A stretch of 64,000 nucleotides of DNA from Thermomonas sp. (GTDB lineage Bacteria; Pseudomonadota; Gammaproteobacteria; Xanthomonadales; Xanthomonadaceae). Within the stretch, counting starts at the first letter, position 1, and every line of letters starts with the position of its first letter. The DNA is taken from the NCBI RefSeq assembly GCF_019104945.1, contig NZ_JAHRWW010000011.1, positions 51,604 through 115,603 of the forward strand, given 5' to 3'. The notes below the pieces were generated by a model. It was not told where the DNA came from. It saw nothing but the letters and a program-made list of their open reading frames with translations, and did not search any database. Made by a program: the position numbers and the translations under genes. Positions 1-8,200 of this stretch are shown here, piece after piece.

Positions 1-455
1 GCGTGCTGCGCCTGGCCGAAAACGATGCGGGCTGGGCGGTGCAGCTGCAGCGTGATTACGACCCTTCGCTGCCCGACCTAACCGGCGATGCCGATCGACT
101 GACCCAAGCCGTGTGGAATCTTGTGCGCAATGCAATGGAGGCCGGCGCCGGCAGTATCCATCTACGCACCCGCGCCGAGCACAGCGTCAAAATTGGTGAA
201 GACTGGTGGCCAATGGCGCTGCGTTTAGAGGTGATCGACAACGGCCACGGCGTCCCAACGGAACTGGCTGAGCACTTATTCCTGCCCTTGGTCAGCGGAC
301 GCGCAAGCGGCAGTGGTCTTGGGCTGGCACTGGCCCAGCAGATCGCACGCGAACATCGTGGCGCACTGACCTGGCGCTCGCGCCCGGGGCATACCGTGTT
401 CACCTTACTATTGCCGTTGGGCGAACACGAAGAGGCGCGCGACGCACATGCCTAA
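1..455 (+). CDS. ntrB: NtrB-type sensor histidine kinase, C-terminal part (truncated by window edge)
   Basis: This is the ATP-binding half of a nitrogen-regulation histidine kinase that phosphorylates the NtrC protein encoded next to it. The N box (DRLTQAVWNLVRNAMEA), the G1 box (VIDNGHGVP) and the G2 region (GSGLGLALAQQIAREH) are all visible. The PAS sensor and the phosphoacceptor His domain lie left of the window, so no start codon can be given. The stop codon overlaps the ntrC start by 8 bases, which implies translational coupling. The assignment to NtrB rather than another NtrB-like kinase rests on the coupled sigma-54 activator and is an inference. Confidence 0.85.
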   Translation, partial: VLRLAENDAGWAVQLQRDYDPSLPDLTGDADRLTQAVWNLVRNAMEAGAGSIHLRTRAEHSVKIGEDWWPMALRLEVIDNGHGVPTELAEHLFLPLVSGRASGSGLGLALAQQIAREHRGALTWRSRPGHTVFTLLLPLGEHEEARDAHA

Positions 456-1857
456 CGCCGCGCACATTTGGGTAGTGGACGACGATCGTTCGGTGCGCTT
501 CGTGCTGGCCACCGCACTCGGTGAAGCTGGGTTTCGCGTCACTGCGTTCGGCGACGCCGGTGAAGTGCTCGATGCACTTGCCTCAGGCCGCGTACCCGAC
601 CTACTGCTTACCGATGTGCGTATGCCTGGCGAAAGCGGCCTTGCGCTGCTGGATAAGCTGCACGTGAAATTGCCGCAGCTCCCCGTGATCGTGATGTCGG
701 CGCACACCGACATCAGCAGCACCGCCAGCGCGTTTCGCGGCGGCGCGCGCGAGTTTCTATCCAAACCGTTTGATCTCGATGAAGCGGTGGCCGTTGTGCA
801 GCGCGCACTGCCGGAAACTACCGCCACATCCCACGCATCGCCTGCCCATAACCTTCCCAAAGAATCACTACTGGTGGGCGAAACCCCGGCCATGCGTGAA
901 CTGTTCCGCGCCATTGGACGGTTGGCGCAAGTGCCGCTGGCGGTGCTGATCACCGGCGAAACCGGCACCGGCAAAGAACTGGTGGCGCGGGCGCTGCACC
1001 GAGAATCACCGCGCGCGCAACGTCCGTTTGTCGCGCTCAATACCGCCGCCATTCCGGCAGAGCTATTGGAGTCGGAGCTATTTGGCCACGAAGCGGGCGC
1101 GTTTACTGGCGCGCAGAAACGCACTATTGGGCGCTTTGAGCAGGCCGACGGCGGCACGCTGTTTTTGGATGAAATTGGTGACATGCCCGCCGCGCTGCAA
1201 ACCCGGCTGTTGCGTGTACTCGCCGAAGGCGAGTTTTTCCGTGTCGGTGGGCGTGAACTGATTCGCGTGGACGTGCGGGTGATTGCCGCCACCCATCAGC
1301 CGTTGGAAGCGCTGGTGGAACAAGGCCGCTTCCGTGCCGACCTGCTGCACCGCCTCGACGTGGTGCGGCTGCGTCTGCCGCCACTGCGCGAACGCCGTGC
1401 AGATATTGCGCTGCTTGCCGCACGTTTCTTAGAGCACGCCGCGCACAAGCTTGGCATTCGCAGCAAAACCCTAACCGCCGCGGCCTTGCAGCAGCTCACC
1501 GAGTACCCGTGGCCGGGCAATGTGCGCGAGTTAGAAAACGTCTGCTGGCGGCTTGCGGCGCTCACCAGTGGCGCGCATATCGGCCCAGCAGACCTGCATG
1601 TGGCGCTTCCAACAACGCCTGCGCGCGGCGCGGCACACGCTGAACACTGGACGCACGCGCTGCACCAATGGGCGCGCGCCGAGCTTTCAGAAAACACGCC
1701 GCAATTGCACGACAAAGCGCGAACACTCTTCGACCAAACCCTGCTGGAAGCCGCGCTCGAATTCTGTCATGGGCACCGCAGCGATGCCGCCGATGCGCTT
1801 GGCCTCAGTCGCAATACCGTGACGCGCAAACTTGGCAGCTCACGCAAACCACGCTAG
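448..1857 (+). CDS. ntrC: NtrC-family sigma-54-dependent response regulator
   Basis: This 469-residue protein is a two-component activator of sigma-54 RNA polymerase, probably for nitrogen assimilation genes. A receiver domain (about 5-120) has acidic Asp11-13, phosphoacceptor Asp56 and Lys106. An AAA+ domain follows, with Walker A GETGTGKE (170-177), the sigma-54 contact loop GAFTGA (217-222) and Walker B FLDEIGD near 240. The C-terminus carries a Fis-type helix-turn-helix (DAADALGLSRNTVTRKL). The length fits NtrC. The gene overlaps ntrB by 8 bases. NtrX or another NtrC-class regulator cannot be fully excluded. The glutamate synthase operon near 14-20 kb is a plausible target, but no binding was shown. 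Confidence 0.9.
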   Translation: MPNAAHIWVVDDDRSVRFVLATALGEAGFRVTAFGDAGEVLDALASGRVPDLLLTDVRMPGESGLALLDKLHVKLPQLPVIVMSAHTDISSTASAFRGGAREFLSKPFDLDEAVAVVQRALPETTATSHASPAHNLPKESLLVGETPAMRELFRAIGRLAQVPLAVLITGETGTGKELVARALHRESPRAQRPFVALNTAAIPAELLESELFGHEAGAFTGAQKRTIGRFEQADGGTLFLDEIGDMPAALQTRLLRVLAEGEFFRVGGRELIRVDVRVIAATHQPLEALVEQGRFRADLLHRLDVVRLRLPPLRERRADIALLAARFLEHAAHKLGIRSKTLTAAALQQLTEYPWPGNVRELENVCWRLAALTSGAHIGPADLHVALPTTPARGAAHAEHWTHALHQWARAELSENTPQLHDKARTLFDQTLLEAALEFCHGHRSDAADALGLSRNTVTRKLGSSRKPR

Positions 1858-1930
1858 AGCACGCCTCCACACCGGCTAAATGCCTGCACATGGCATGATG
1901 CTGGATCATTCGTACGAAGGGCTTTCATCT

Positions 1931-2503
1931 ATGCGATCTTCACTTGGCCTTGCCGCACTGCTGGCCGCGCTCACCGCATGCTCCACAGCACCGCATTCGA
2001 ACAGCGTGCCCAAAACCACCACGGTACCAACACCGAACGCAGCTACTCGACACGCCGTGGCCAATCTTGCCTCGGCCTCAGGCAGCCTCGTCAGCGGGCG
2101 CTTGCTGCTTGCATCAACGCCAAGCGGCGTGCGCATCAGCGGCGATATTGGCGGCTTGCAGCCCAACGCCCAGCACGGCTTTCATATCCATGAAAAAGGC
2201 GACTGCAGCGCGGTGGATGGCAGCGCCGCAGGCGGCCATTTCAATCCAGATAAAAAACCGCATGGCCGCGTGGGTGCAGGCCCGCATCACGCGGGCGATA
2301 GCGACAATATCGTGGCTGATACGCAGGGCGTAGCACATCTCAACATTGTGCTAAATGGCATTAGCCTAGGCAGTGGCGCGGGCAACGACGTGGCCAACCG
2401 CGCGCTGATCGTGCATGCGGTGGCCGATGACTACACCAGCCAACCGGCGGGCAATGCGGGCGCGCGCGTGGCCTGCGGGGTCATCCGCTTAAGCCAGCCG
2501 TAG
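1931..2503 (+). CDS. sodC: Periplasmic Cu/Zn superoxide dismutase, lipoprotein form
   Basis: SodC converts superoxide to hydrogen peroxide and oxygen in the periplasm. The 190-residue product begins with a lipoprotein signal peptide whose lipobox is LTAC, so it is probably membrane-anchored. The Cu/Zn SOD signature is clear: metal-binding GFHIHEKGDC, GGHFNP, a GPHHAGD segment, and the C-terminal Cys in RVACGVI that would pair with the Cys of GDCSA. The ATG at 1931 was chosen over a longer frame because GAAGGG lies just upstream and the signal peptide starts there. It follows ntrC by 73 bases on the same strand, but there is no functional reason to link them. Confidence 0.92.
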   Translation: MRSSLGLAALLAALTACSTAPHSNSVPKTTTVPTPNAATRHAVANLASASGSLVSGRLLLASTPSGVRISGDIGGLQPNAQHGFHIHEKGDCSAVDGSAAGGHFNPDKKPHGRVGAGPHHAGDSDNIVADTQGVAHLNIVLNGISLGSGAGNDVANRALIVHAVADDYTSQPAGNAGARVACGVIRLSQP

Positions 2504-2524
2504 TCGGCGCAGCGGGCAGCGCGC

Positions 2525-3382
2525 TTACTGCGCGCCGCCGCCGTGTTCAAAATTCACCGTCATCCCGTGCGCCTCAAATACCGCCGCGTACTGGCGCTGG
2601 CGCATCTGATAGTGGGCAAAACCGCGTTCCAGCTTGGCCGGGTCGGTTTCCTCCGGCGCGTTGCGCTGCTGCCATGTTGCCGGATCAAGCAGCGCGATAT
2701 GCATCTGGCCTTCGCCATAGCGCACCAAAGGCTCTGGCGGCACGTCCAGCGCATACGCGCTTTCTGGCTCTAGTAGCGCGGTTTCCAGCAGCGCCCACAA
2801 GCCATCTAATTCCATATTTTGAAACTGCATCGCCATTACCGATAGCAGGTCGTGCAGGCTCATGTAGCGAATATGTTCGGCATCCGCACCAAGACCATCG
2901 CGAATGAGCATGGCAGCATCAGCTTCGGCCATGCCGTGATCGAACAGCACGTACTCCAAGCGCTCATTCGCCAGCGCCACCGCAGGCCCATGCAATACAA
3001 ACGGCATCACCCGCAGCCCGCCGCCTAACAGGGCAGGATCGGCGCGCATGCTGTCGTGCACGCCCCCTTGCGCGTCGCTGCCAAAGCCCACCAGCCGCGC
3101 CCCCATCCCCTGTTCGGGCGCACGCTTGAGCAGGCTTTCCACATTTCGATGCTGCGGCCAACCGCTGCGCAGCACTTCGGCCGGATCAAAATGGGTGGTC
3201 AATAAGGCGATATCGCAGCTGGCGACCTGTGGCACCAGCGAGGTAAGGTCGCGCCCCATCAGCACCGCGAGATCTCCCGCCAGCTTGGCGGGCATCGCCG
3301 CGTGCTGCGGCGGCTTGCCATCGCGCAATTCAATGGCGATCACGCCGTAAAACACATCGGGACGGATAGTAGAAGCAGACAT
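2525..3382 (-). CDS. Conserved hypothetical protein, 285 aa
   Basis: I do not recognise this family. The product is soluble in appearance: no signal peptide, no membrane segment and no obvious catalytic motif. The middle contains hydrophobic stretches such as MPFVLHGPAVALANERLEYV, and the N-terminal part (DVFYGVIAIELRDGKPP) looks like a small alpha/beta fold. Start at the ATG at 3382 gives MSASTIRP; a GTG 33 bases upstream is possible. It is divergent from the thiolase gene with an 81-base intergenic region, and convergent with sodC. Codon use matches the neighbours, so it is a real resident gene. Confidence 0.8.
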   Translation of the reverse strand: MSASTIRPDVFYGVIAIELRDGKPPQHAAMPAKLAGDLAVLMGRDLTSLVPQVASCDIALLTTHFDPAEVLRSGWPQHRNVESLLKRAPEQGMGARLVGFGSDAQGGVHDSMRADPALLGGGLRVMPFVLHGPAVALANERLEYVLFDHGMAEADAAMLIRDGLGADAEHIRYMSLHDLLSVMAMQFQNMELDGLWALLETALLEPESAYALDVPPEPLVRYGEGQMHIALLDPATWQQRNAPEETDPAKLERGFAHYQMRQRQYAAVFEAHGMTVNFEHGGGAQ

Positions 3383-3463
3383 ATGGAGTTTCGACTCTGA
3401 AATGGAACGGTACACTCAGCGCTACATTATGCCCGCGCAGCGGGTCCGTCCTTGAGGTGAGTC

Positions 3464-4741
3464 ATGCAACACGGTCGTCCAGTCGCCATTTTAGGCGGAG
3501 TTCGTATCCCTTTCTGCCGTCAAAACACGGCTTATGCCGACGTGGGCAACCTTGGCATGTCGGTGCGCACGCTGGGCGCGCTGGTGGAAAAGTTTGGTCT
3601 GCACGACCAGCAGCTGGGTGAAGTGGCGATGGGGGCGGTGATCAAGCATTCCTCCGACTGGAACCTTGGCCGCGAAGCCGCACTCTCGTCTGGGCTATCG
3701 CCACGCACGCCGGGCATCACCCTGCAGCGCGCCTGCGGCACGTCGCTGGACACCATCAACCTCATTGCCAGCAAAATTGCCACCGGGCAAATTGAATCAG
3801 GCATCGGCGGCGGCTCTGACACCACCTCCGATGTGCCCATTGTGTACGGCAAGGCGCTGCGCAGCCGTTTGCTGCACGCTGCGGCCGCCAAGACCTTCGG
3901 GCAAAAACTTTCCGCGTTCAAAGGCTTTCGCCCGTCTGAACTCAAGCCCGATTTCCCCGGCGTGGCCGAGCCGCGCACTGGCAAGTCGATGGGCGATCAT
4001 TGCGAAGACATGGCCAAAGAATGGGACATCAGCCGCGAAGCGCAAGATGCGCTGGCAGTAGATTCCCACCACAAGCTGGCAGCGGCTTATTCGCGCGGTT
4101 TTTTTGATGACCTCGTGGTGGGTTTTCGCGGCGTGAACCGCGACAATATCCTGCGCCCGGATACCAGCCTCGAAAAATTAGCCACGCTTAAACCGGCGTT
4201 CGATAAAACCTCCGGGCGCGGCACGCTGACCGCTGGCAACTCCACCCCGCTTACCGACGGCGCCTCGGCCTGTCTGCTGGGTAGTGATGATTGGGCACAG
4301 CAACATGGTTTTGAAGTGCTCTGCCATCTGCGCGACGTGCAGGTGGCGGCGGTGGATTTTGTTCACGGCGAGGGCTTGCTGATGGCCCCCACCATCGCCG
4401 TGGCCGAGATGCTCGCGCGCAATAATTTAAGCCTGCAAGATTTTGACTTCTACGAAATCCACGAAGCCTTCGCCGCGCAGGTGCTATGCACACTCAAAGC
4501 GTGGGAAAGTGCCGATTACTGCAAGCAGCGGCTGGGGCTAGACGCGCCACTGGGCCGCATCGACCCGAACCGCATCAACCCCAACGGCTCATCCTTGGCC
4601 ACCGGCCACCCCTTCGCCGCCACCGGCGCACGCATCGTGGCCAGCGCCGCTAAAGAGCTCAAACAACGCGGCGGCCGCCGCGCGCTGATCTCCATCTGCA
4701 CGGCGGGTGGCATGGGGGTAACGGCGATTTTGGAGCGGTGA
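3464..4741 (+). CDS. Thiolase family protein (FadI-like acetyl-CoA C-acyltransferase)
   Basis: Thiolases cleave 3-ketoacyl-CoA to acetyl-CoA and a shortened acyl-CoA in beta-oxidation, or run the reverse condensation. All catalytic residues are visible in the 425-residue product: nucleophile Cys91 in LQRACGTS, a His in YEIHEAFAAQ, His382 in LATGHPFAATGAR, and Cys412 in SICTAGGMG. Length and the MGDHCEDMAKEW region resemble FadI, the beta subunit of the anaerobic-type fatty acid oxidation complex. No FadJ-like partner is adjacent, so the physiological substrate is not known. A strong ribosome binding site (GAGGTGA) precedes the ATG. Confidence 0.9.
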   Translation: MQHGRPVAILGGVRIPFCRQNTAYADVGNLGMSVRTLGALVEKFGLHDQQLGEVAMGAVIKHSSDWNLGREAALSSGLSPRTPGITLQRACGTSLDTINLIASKIATGQIESGIGGGSDTTSDVPIVYGKALRSRLLHAAAAKTFGQKLSAFKGFRPSELKPDFPGVAEPRTGKSMGDHCEDMAKEWDISREAQDALAVDSHHKLAAAYSRGFFDDLVVGFRGVNRDNILRPDTSLEKLATLKPAFDKTSGRGTLTAGNSTPLTDGASACLLGSDDWAQQHGFEVLCHLRDVQVAAVDFVHGEGLLMAPTIAVAEMLARNNLSLQDFDFYEIHEAFAAQVLCTLKAWESADYCKQRLGLDAPLGRIDPNRINPNGSSLATGHPFAATGARIVASAAKELKQRGGRRALISICTAGGMGVTAILER

Positions 4742-4757
4742 GGCTCCGGCACACCTT

Positions 4758-4952
4758 TTAATTTGCGCGCGGCTTTCGTCTAAAACGGCCCATCAAATAG
4801 GCGGCTGCAGATAGCAATGTCAGCAGCCCGACATAAGAGCCCATCGTGACGGTATCTGCAATCCAATTCGGCTTAGTAAATGCGAGCACGCTAAGTAACA
4901 AAGCAATGCTAAAAAGAACTAATGCAATTTTGTAGTACATGTTGATTTTCAT
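4758..4952 (-). CDS. Small membrane protein, two predicted transmembrane helices
   Basis: This 64-residue product has two hydrophobic segments, about residues 6-25 (YKIALVLFSIALLLSVLAF) and 36-55, and a basic tail GRFRRKPRAN. No family is recognised. It starts 3 bases after the stop of the 135-residue gene, so the two are almost certainly co-transcribed and translationally coupled. Base composition is clearly AT-richer than the flanking genes. A possible role as the membrane immunity or partner protein of the upstream gene is speculation from size, coupling and topology only. Confidence 0.6.
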   Translation of the reverse strand: MKINMYYKIALVLFSIALLLSVLAFTKPNWIADTVTMGSYVGLLTLLSAAAYLMGRFRRKPRAN

Positions 4953-4955
4953 AAT

Positions 4956-5363
4956 TTAGTGCCGCTGCAGCCTACACGTCACTCTGACACCACCAGGAAT
5001 GCCTGAATTTGAGCACACATATGTACTGCCTCCTTGAGAGGTATTAACGTTAACGCCCATATCAAGCAATCTCATTGTGAAATTTGCAAGGTCTACACCA
5101 CTACCTCGTCCATCAAATATATATGTGCCACCAGATGTTATCAAATCATTCGGACTTTCTGGAATATCATTCCCATGAGAATCTTTAGAAGAATTTTTAA
5201 CATACTCCCACACTTTCATATCCCAATTCCATCTATATGTCGACTGACTTCCGTCTGAAAACTTAGCGATTACAAAGAAATAACTACTGACACTCGATAT
5301 AGACTCTAACCGAAGCATACGCCCATAATGATAAAACCCTACAAGAAAAGACCTGATTAGCAC
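4956..5363 (-). CDS. Hypothetical protein, 135 aa, AT-rich gene
   Basis: No family is recognised. The product is rich in aromatic, Ser and Gly residues (for example SDGSQSTYRWNWDMKVWEYV) and has two Cys near the C-terminus. The frame begins at a GTG at 5361-5363, with GAGGG a few bases upstream and an in-frame TGA just before it. ATG at residue 16 is an alternative start. There is no signal peptide. The base composition resembles the small membrane gene downstream but not the thiolase or peptidase genes either side, which suggests horizontal transfer. It may be an intact small gene or the C-terminal remnant of a larger protein. Confidence 0.6.
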   Translation of the reverse strand: MLIRSFLVGFYHYGRMLRLESISSVSSYFFVIAKFSDGSQSTYRWNWDMKVWEYVKNSSKDSHGNDIPESPNDLITSGGTYIFDGRGSGVDLANFTMRLLDMGVNVNTSQGGSTYVCSNSGIPGGVRVTCRLQRH

Positions 5364-5447
5364 GAACCCTCAGCAACGAATATTGGCGCATCTCGCACTT
5401 GTTCATGGCGTCTCCCCGCAGGCATGTACACCCCGTCCTGACGCCTT

Positions 5448-7784
5448 TTAAGGCTTCAACGTCCGCTCAAACAGCTCGTAAATCCGGCGATATTCGTCGT
5501 ACCAGCTATCGGGGTGGACAAAGCCGTGGCGCTCCATGGGGTACGGTGCTAGCTCCCATTTGTCTTTGCGCAGCTCGATGAGTTTCTGGCTCATCATTAC
5601 CGAGTCTTTGAAGAACACGTTGTCGTCGATCATGCCGTGGGCAATCAGCAGATTGTCTTGCAGACCTTCTGCGTATTCGATCGGCGAGGAGCGTTTGTAA
5701 GCTTCAGGATCAAGTTCCGGAGTATTGAGGATATTCGACGTGTAGCCGTGGTTGTACTGCGACCAGTCGCTGACCGGGCGCAATGCGGCACCAGCCTTGA
5801 ATACACCGGGCTTCTGGAACAGCGCCGCAAAGGTCATGAAGCCACCGTAGCTGCCGCCGTAGATGCCTGCGTGACCGCGGTCACCTTGCTTGTTCTCCAC
5901 CAGCCAGTCGAGGCCATCCAAATAATCTTCCAGCTCGGGCTTGCCCATCCAGCGATAGATTGCGGTGCGCCAGTCGCGGCCATAGCCTTCACTGGCGCGG
6001 TAGTCCAGATCCAGCACAATATAGCCTTGATTGACCAGCAGGTTATGAAACATCTGCTCACGGAAATAATTCGGCCAGCGCTTCGACACGTTTTGCAAAT
6101 AGCCCGCACCGTGCACGAACATCACGATGGGATAGCGCTTGCCCGGCTCCATCTTCTCAGGGCCGTAGTATTTGCCCCAGATCGTGCCTGCGCCGTGTTT
6201 ACTGGGCACTTGCACCATCTGCGGCTGGATCCATGTGCGTGTCTTGTACGCGGCAGTACGCGTGTCGGTAAGTGTCTTGGCTTCGCCTCCTTTGGCATCC
6301 ACCACGGCGAGCTGCGGTGGCGTGTAGGAAGACGAATAGCGCACCAATAGCGCACTGCCCTGCGGCGACACGGAGAAATCTTCGACACCGTCGAGTGCGG
6401 TCACTTCACGCACCTGTCCGCCGCGTGCAGGCACGTTGCACACTTCGTAATCGCCGGGCGTGACGCGATTGCACAGGAAGTAGAACGTACTGCCGTCGGG
6501 CGATACGCTGACCTGCGAGGTTTCCCAGCGGCCGTCGGTGAGTTGCAATGGTTTGCCGCCACTTTGCGTGTATAGATGCGAGAAGCCGCTTTCTTCACTC
6601 AAATACCAAAGTGTTTTGCCATCGGGCATCCAGCCAAATTCGTTGAAGCCCCAGTTGATCCACGCGTCATCATGCAGACGGTGACGCGGCTGCAACGCGG
6701 CGCTTGCGGTATCTACGCTGGCGATCCAGCGGTCTTTGTTATCCACCGCACGCAGCATGACGGCGACGTTTTGAGCGTTGTTGCTCCATTGCATATCACC
6801 AAGCTGGACCGGGCGATTGCCTTTCAACGGCTCTTTTCCTGCGGCCTTGCGCAGATCGGCTAGCGGATCGTTTTGAATCCCCGGAAGACCGTCGAACTTC
6901 AGCGCGCGTACTTTGCCCGTGGCCACTTCTGCCAGCCACAGCGACTGCGGAACAGGGTCGTTGCGGCCCACGCGAGTACGCACATTTTCAAATTCTTCGT
7001 AGCCTGATTCGGTGACATACATCGGCATCTTGCCGCCGCGCCCGGCATCGGCCCCCTTGGCCTGCGTGGCCACCAATAACCAACGACCATCGGGTGAAAG
7101 CGCGGTATCGGTGATGTCTACATTCTTGCCCAGATATACCGGCGCTGCGGCGCGGGTTGGGTCGGCGCTGCGCCATGCGTCGGCTTGGTTGCGGGCGGCA
7201 TCACGGCGGTCGAGGGTCTCGCGCAGGGTATCGATCCGGCGTAGCTGGCGGTCACGCAGGTCATCGGCCTTGGGCGGCGTACCCGGTGCATCTTCGGCCA
7301 GTGCTTGTGCGGCTAGTGCCACCGCTCGGCCATCCCAGCGATACCAGTTTCCACCGGCCTGCCAAACCAAGCTGCCGTTTGGCCCCCATTGCAGACGGCG
7401 GGCGTTTTGATTGTCGCGGCTGAGCTGGGTCAGCGCGCCACTGCGCAGGTCACGAATAAACACATCGCCATTGCGCACAAACGCACTGCGTGCGGCGCTG
7501 GCATCGAGCAGTGCATTGGCTGCATCCAGATCTGCGCGCGCTGTATCTGCCACCGGCGCAGCGGCCGCGCCATCCAGCCCCACCTGCCACGTATCGCGTA
7601 CGATGGCTCCTGCACGTTTTTGCTGAAATTGCGCCGCCTTGCCATCCCAGCGCCACCAAGCGCTTTCCACCGAAGGGCCGATCCAATCTTGATCATCCAT
7701 CGCCTGCGCCAAGGTCACCGGCTCGGCGGCGTGCGCCGCAGACAGACTGGCCAACAGGGCAAACGCAAGTGGTGCAAGGCGCAT
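5448..7784 (-). CDS. Secreted S9-family (prolyl oligopeptidase-like) serine peptidase
   Basis: This is a 778-residue exported peptidase of the DPP-IV/acylaminoacyl-peptidase type, which trims peptides in the periplasm or outside the cell. A signal peptide (MRLAPLAFALLASLSAAHA) is followed by a beta-propeller region with WD40-like strands (DVFIRDLRSGALTQLS, VSPDGSTFYFL) and a C-terminal alpha/beta hydrolase. The triad is visible: Ser645 in GGSYGG, Asp720 or 721 in HGMIDDNVFF and His753 in MERHGFVHP. Start at the ATG at 7784 is supported by AGGA six bases upstream and by the signal peptide. Exact cleavage specificity cannot be read from sequence. Confidence 0.92.
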   Translation of the reverse strand: MRLAPLAFALLASLSAAHAAEPVTLAQAMDDQDWIGPSVESAWWRWDGKAAQFQQKRAGAIVRDTWQVGLDGAAAAPVADTARADLDAANALLDASAARSAFVRNGDVFIRDLRSGALTQLSRDNQNARRLQWGPNGSLVWQAGGNWYRWDGRAVALAAQALAEDAPGTPPKADDLRDRQLRRIDTLRETLDRRDAARNQADAWRSADPTRAAAPVYLGKNVDITDTALSPDGRWLLVATQAKGADAGRGGKMPMYVTESGYEEFENVRTRVGRNDPVPQSLWLAEVATGKVRALKFDGLPGIQNDPLADLRKAAGKEPLKGNRPVQLGDMQWSNNAQNVAVMLRAVDNKDRWIASVDTASAALQPRHRLHDDAWINWGFNEFGWMPDGKTLWYLSEESGFSHLYTQSGGKPLQLTDGRWETSQVSVSPDGSTFYFLCNRVTPGDYEVCNVPARGGQVREVTALDGVEDFSVSPQGSALLVRYSSSYTPPQLAVVDAKGGEAKTLTDTRTAAYKTRTWIQPQMVQVPSKHGAGTIWGKYYGPEKMEPGKRYPIVMFVHGAGYLQNVSKRWPNYFREQMFHNLLVNQGYIVLDLDYRASEGYGRDWRTAIYRWMGKPELEDYLDGLDWLVENKQGDRGHAGIYGGSYGGFMTFAALFQKPGVFKAGAALRPVSDWSQYNHGYTSNILNTPELDPEAYKRSSPIEYAEGLQDNLLIAHGMIDDNVFFKDSVMMSQKLIELRKDKWELAPYPMERHGFVHPDSWYDEYRRIYELFERTLKP

Positions 7785-7930
7785 AATCATTCCTAAAAAC
7801 ACGTCAAAAAAGAAAGATTAGCAGCCTATCGCATCCGAACCTGTGCCAAATGTCCCGCAGAGGTTCCGCTCACACGCAGTTTCCCGCACAATCCACCTTA
7901 TCTTCCGCAAGACGATTCCCCCGGATCGCG

Positions 7931-8200
7931 ATGCTTGCTTTCGTTTACAAAAGCCTGAAGAAGGCCAACACCTACGTGTACCTCGCGGCGCGCGACGATT
8001 TCGCACGTCTGCCCGAACCACTGCGCACCCAGCTGGGCGCGCTGCAGTTTGTGCTGGAAGTGACGCTGACACCGGAGCGCAAGCTGGCGCAAGAGAACCC
8101 CGAGGTGGTGCGCGCCAATCTTGCCGCGCGTGGTTTTCATATTCAGTTTCCACCTACGGTGGAAGACCCCATGCACGAGGATTGGGGCACCGATGTCTGA
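7931..8200 (+). CDS. YcgL domain-containing protein (UPF0745)
   Basis: This is an 89-residue cytoplasmic protein of the YcgL family, recognisable from MLAFVYKSLKKANTYVYLA at the N-terminus and RGFHIQFPPTV...DPMHEDW at the end. The biochemical role of the family is not established. The ATG at 7931 places the conserved N-terminus at residue 1; the longer frame upstream adds unrelated sequence. Its stop codon overlaps the start of the ankyrin-repeat gene by 8 bases (8193-8200), so the two are translationally coupled. The 146-base region separating it from the divergent peptidase gene must hold its promoter. Confidence 0.88.
   Translation: MLAFVYKSLKKANTYVYLAARDDFARLPEPLRTQLGALQFVLEVTLTPERKLAQENPEVVRANLAARGFHIQFPPTVEDPMHEDWGTDV

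Noticed and set aside
408..1292. Long minus-strand open frame (294 codons) opposite ntrC
   Set aside because: It is antisense to a fully conserved response regulator; the product is Ser/Arg/Ala-rich without motifs, as expected of a shadow frame in GC-rich DNA.
2519..2535. GCGCGC hairpin between convergent sodC and the hypothetical gene
   Set aside because: The stem is only alternating GC and has no T-run on either strand, so it is not safe to call a terminator.
5637..6350. Plus-strand open frame of 237 codons opposite the S9 peptidase
   Set aside because: It covers the region that encodes the catalytic domain on the minus strand; no independent support.
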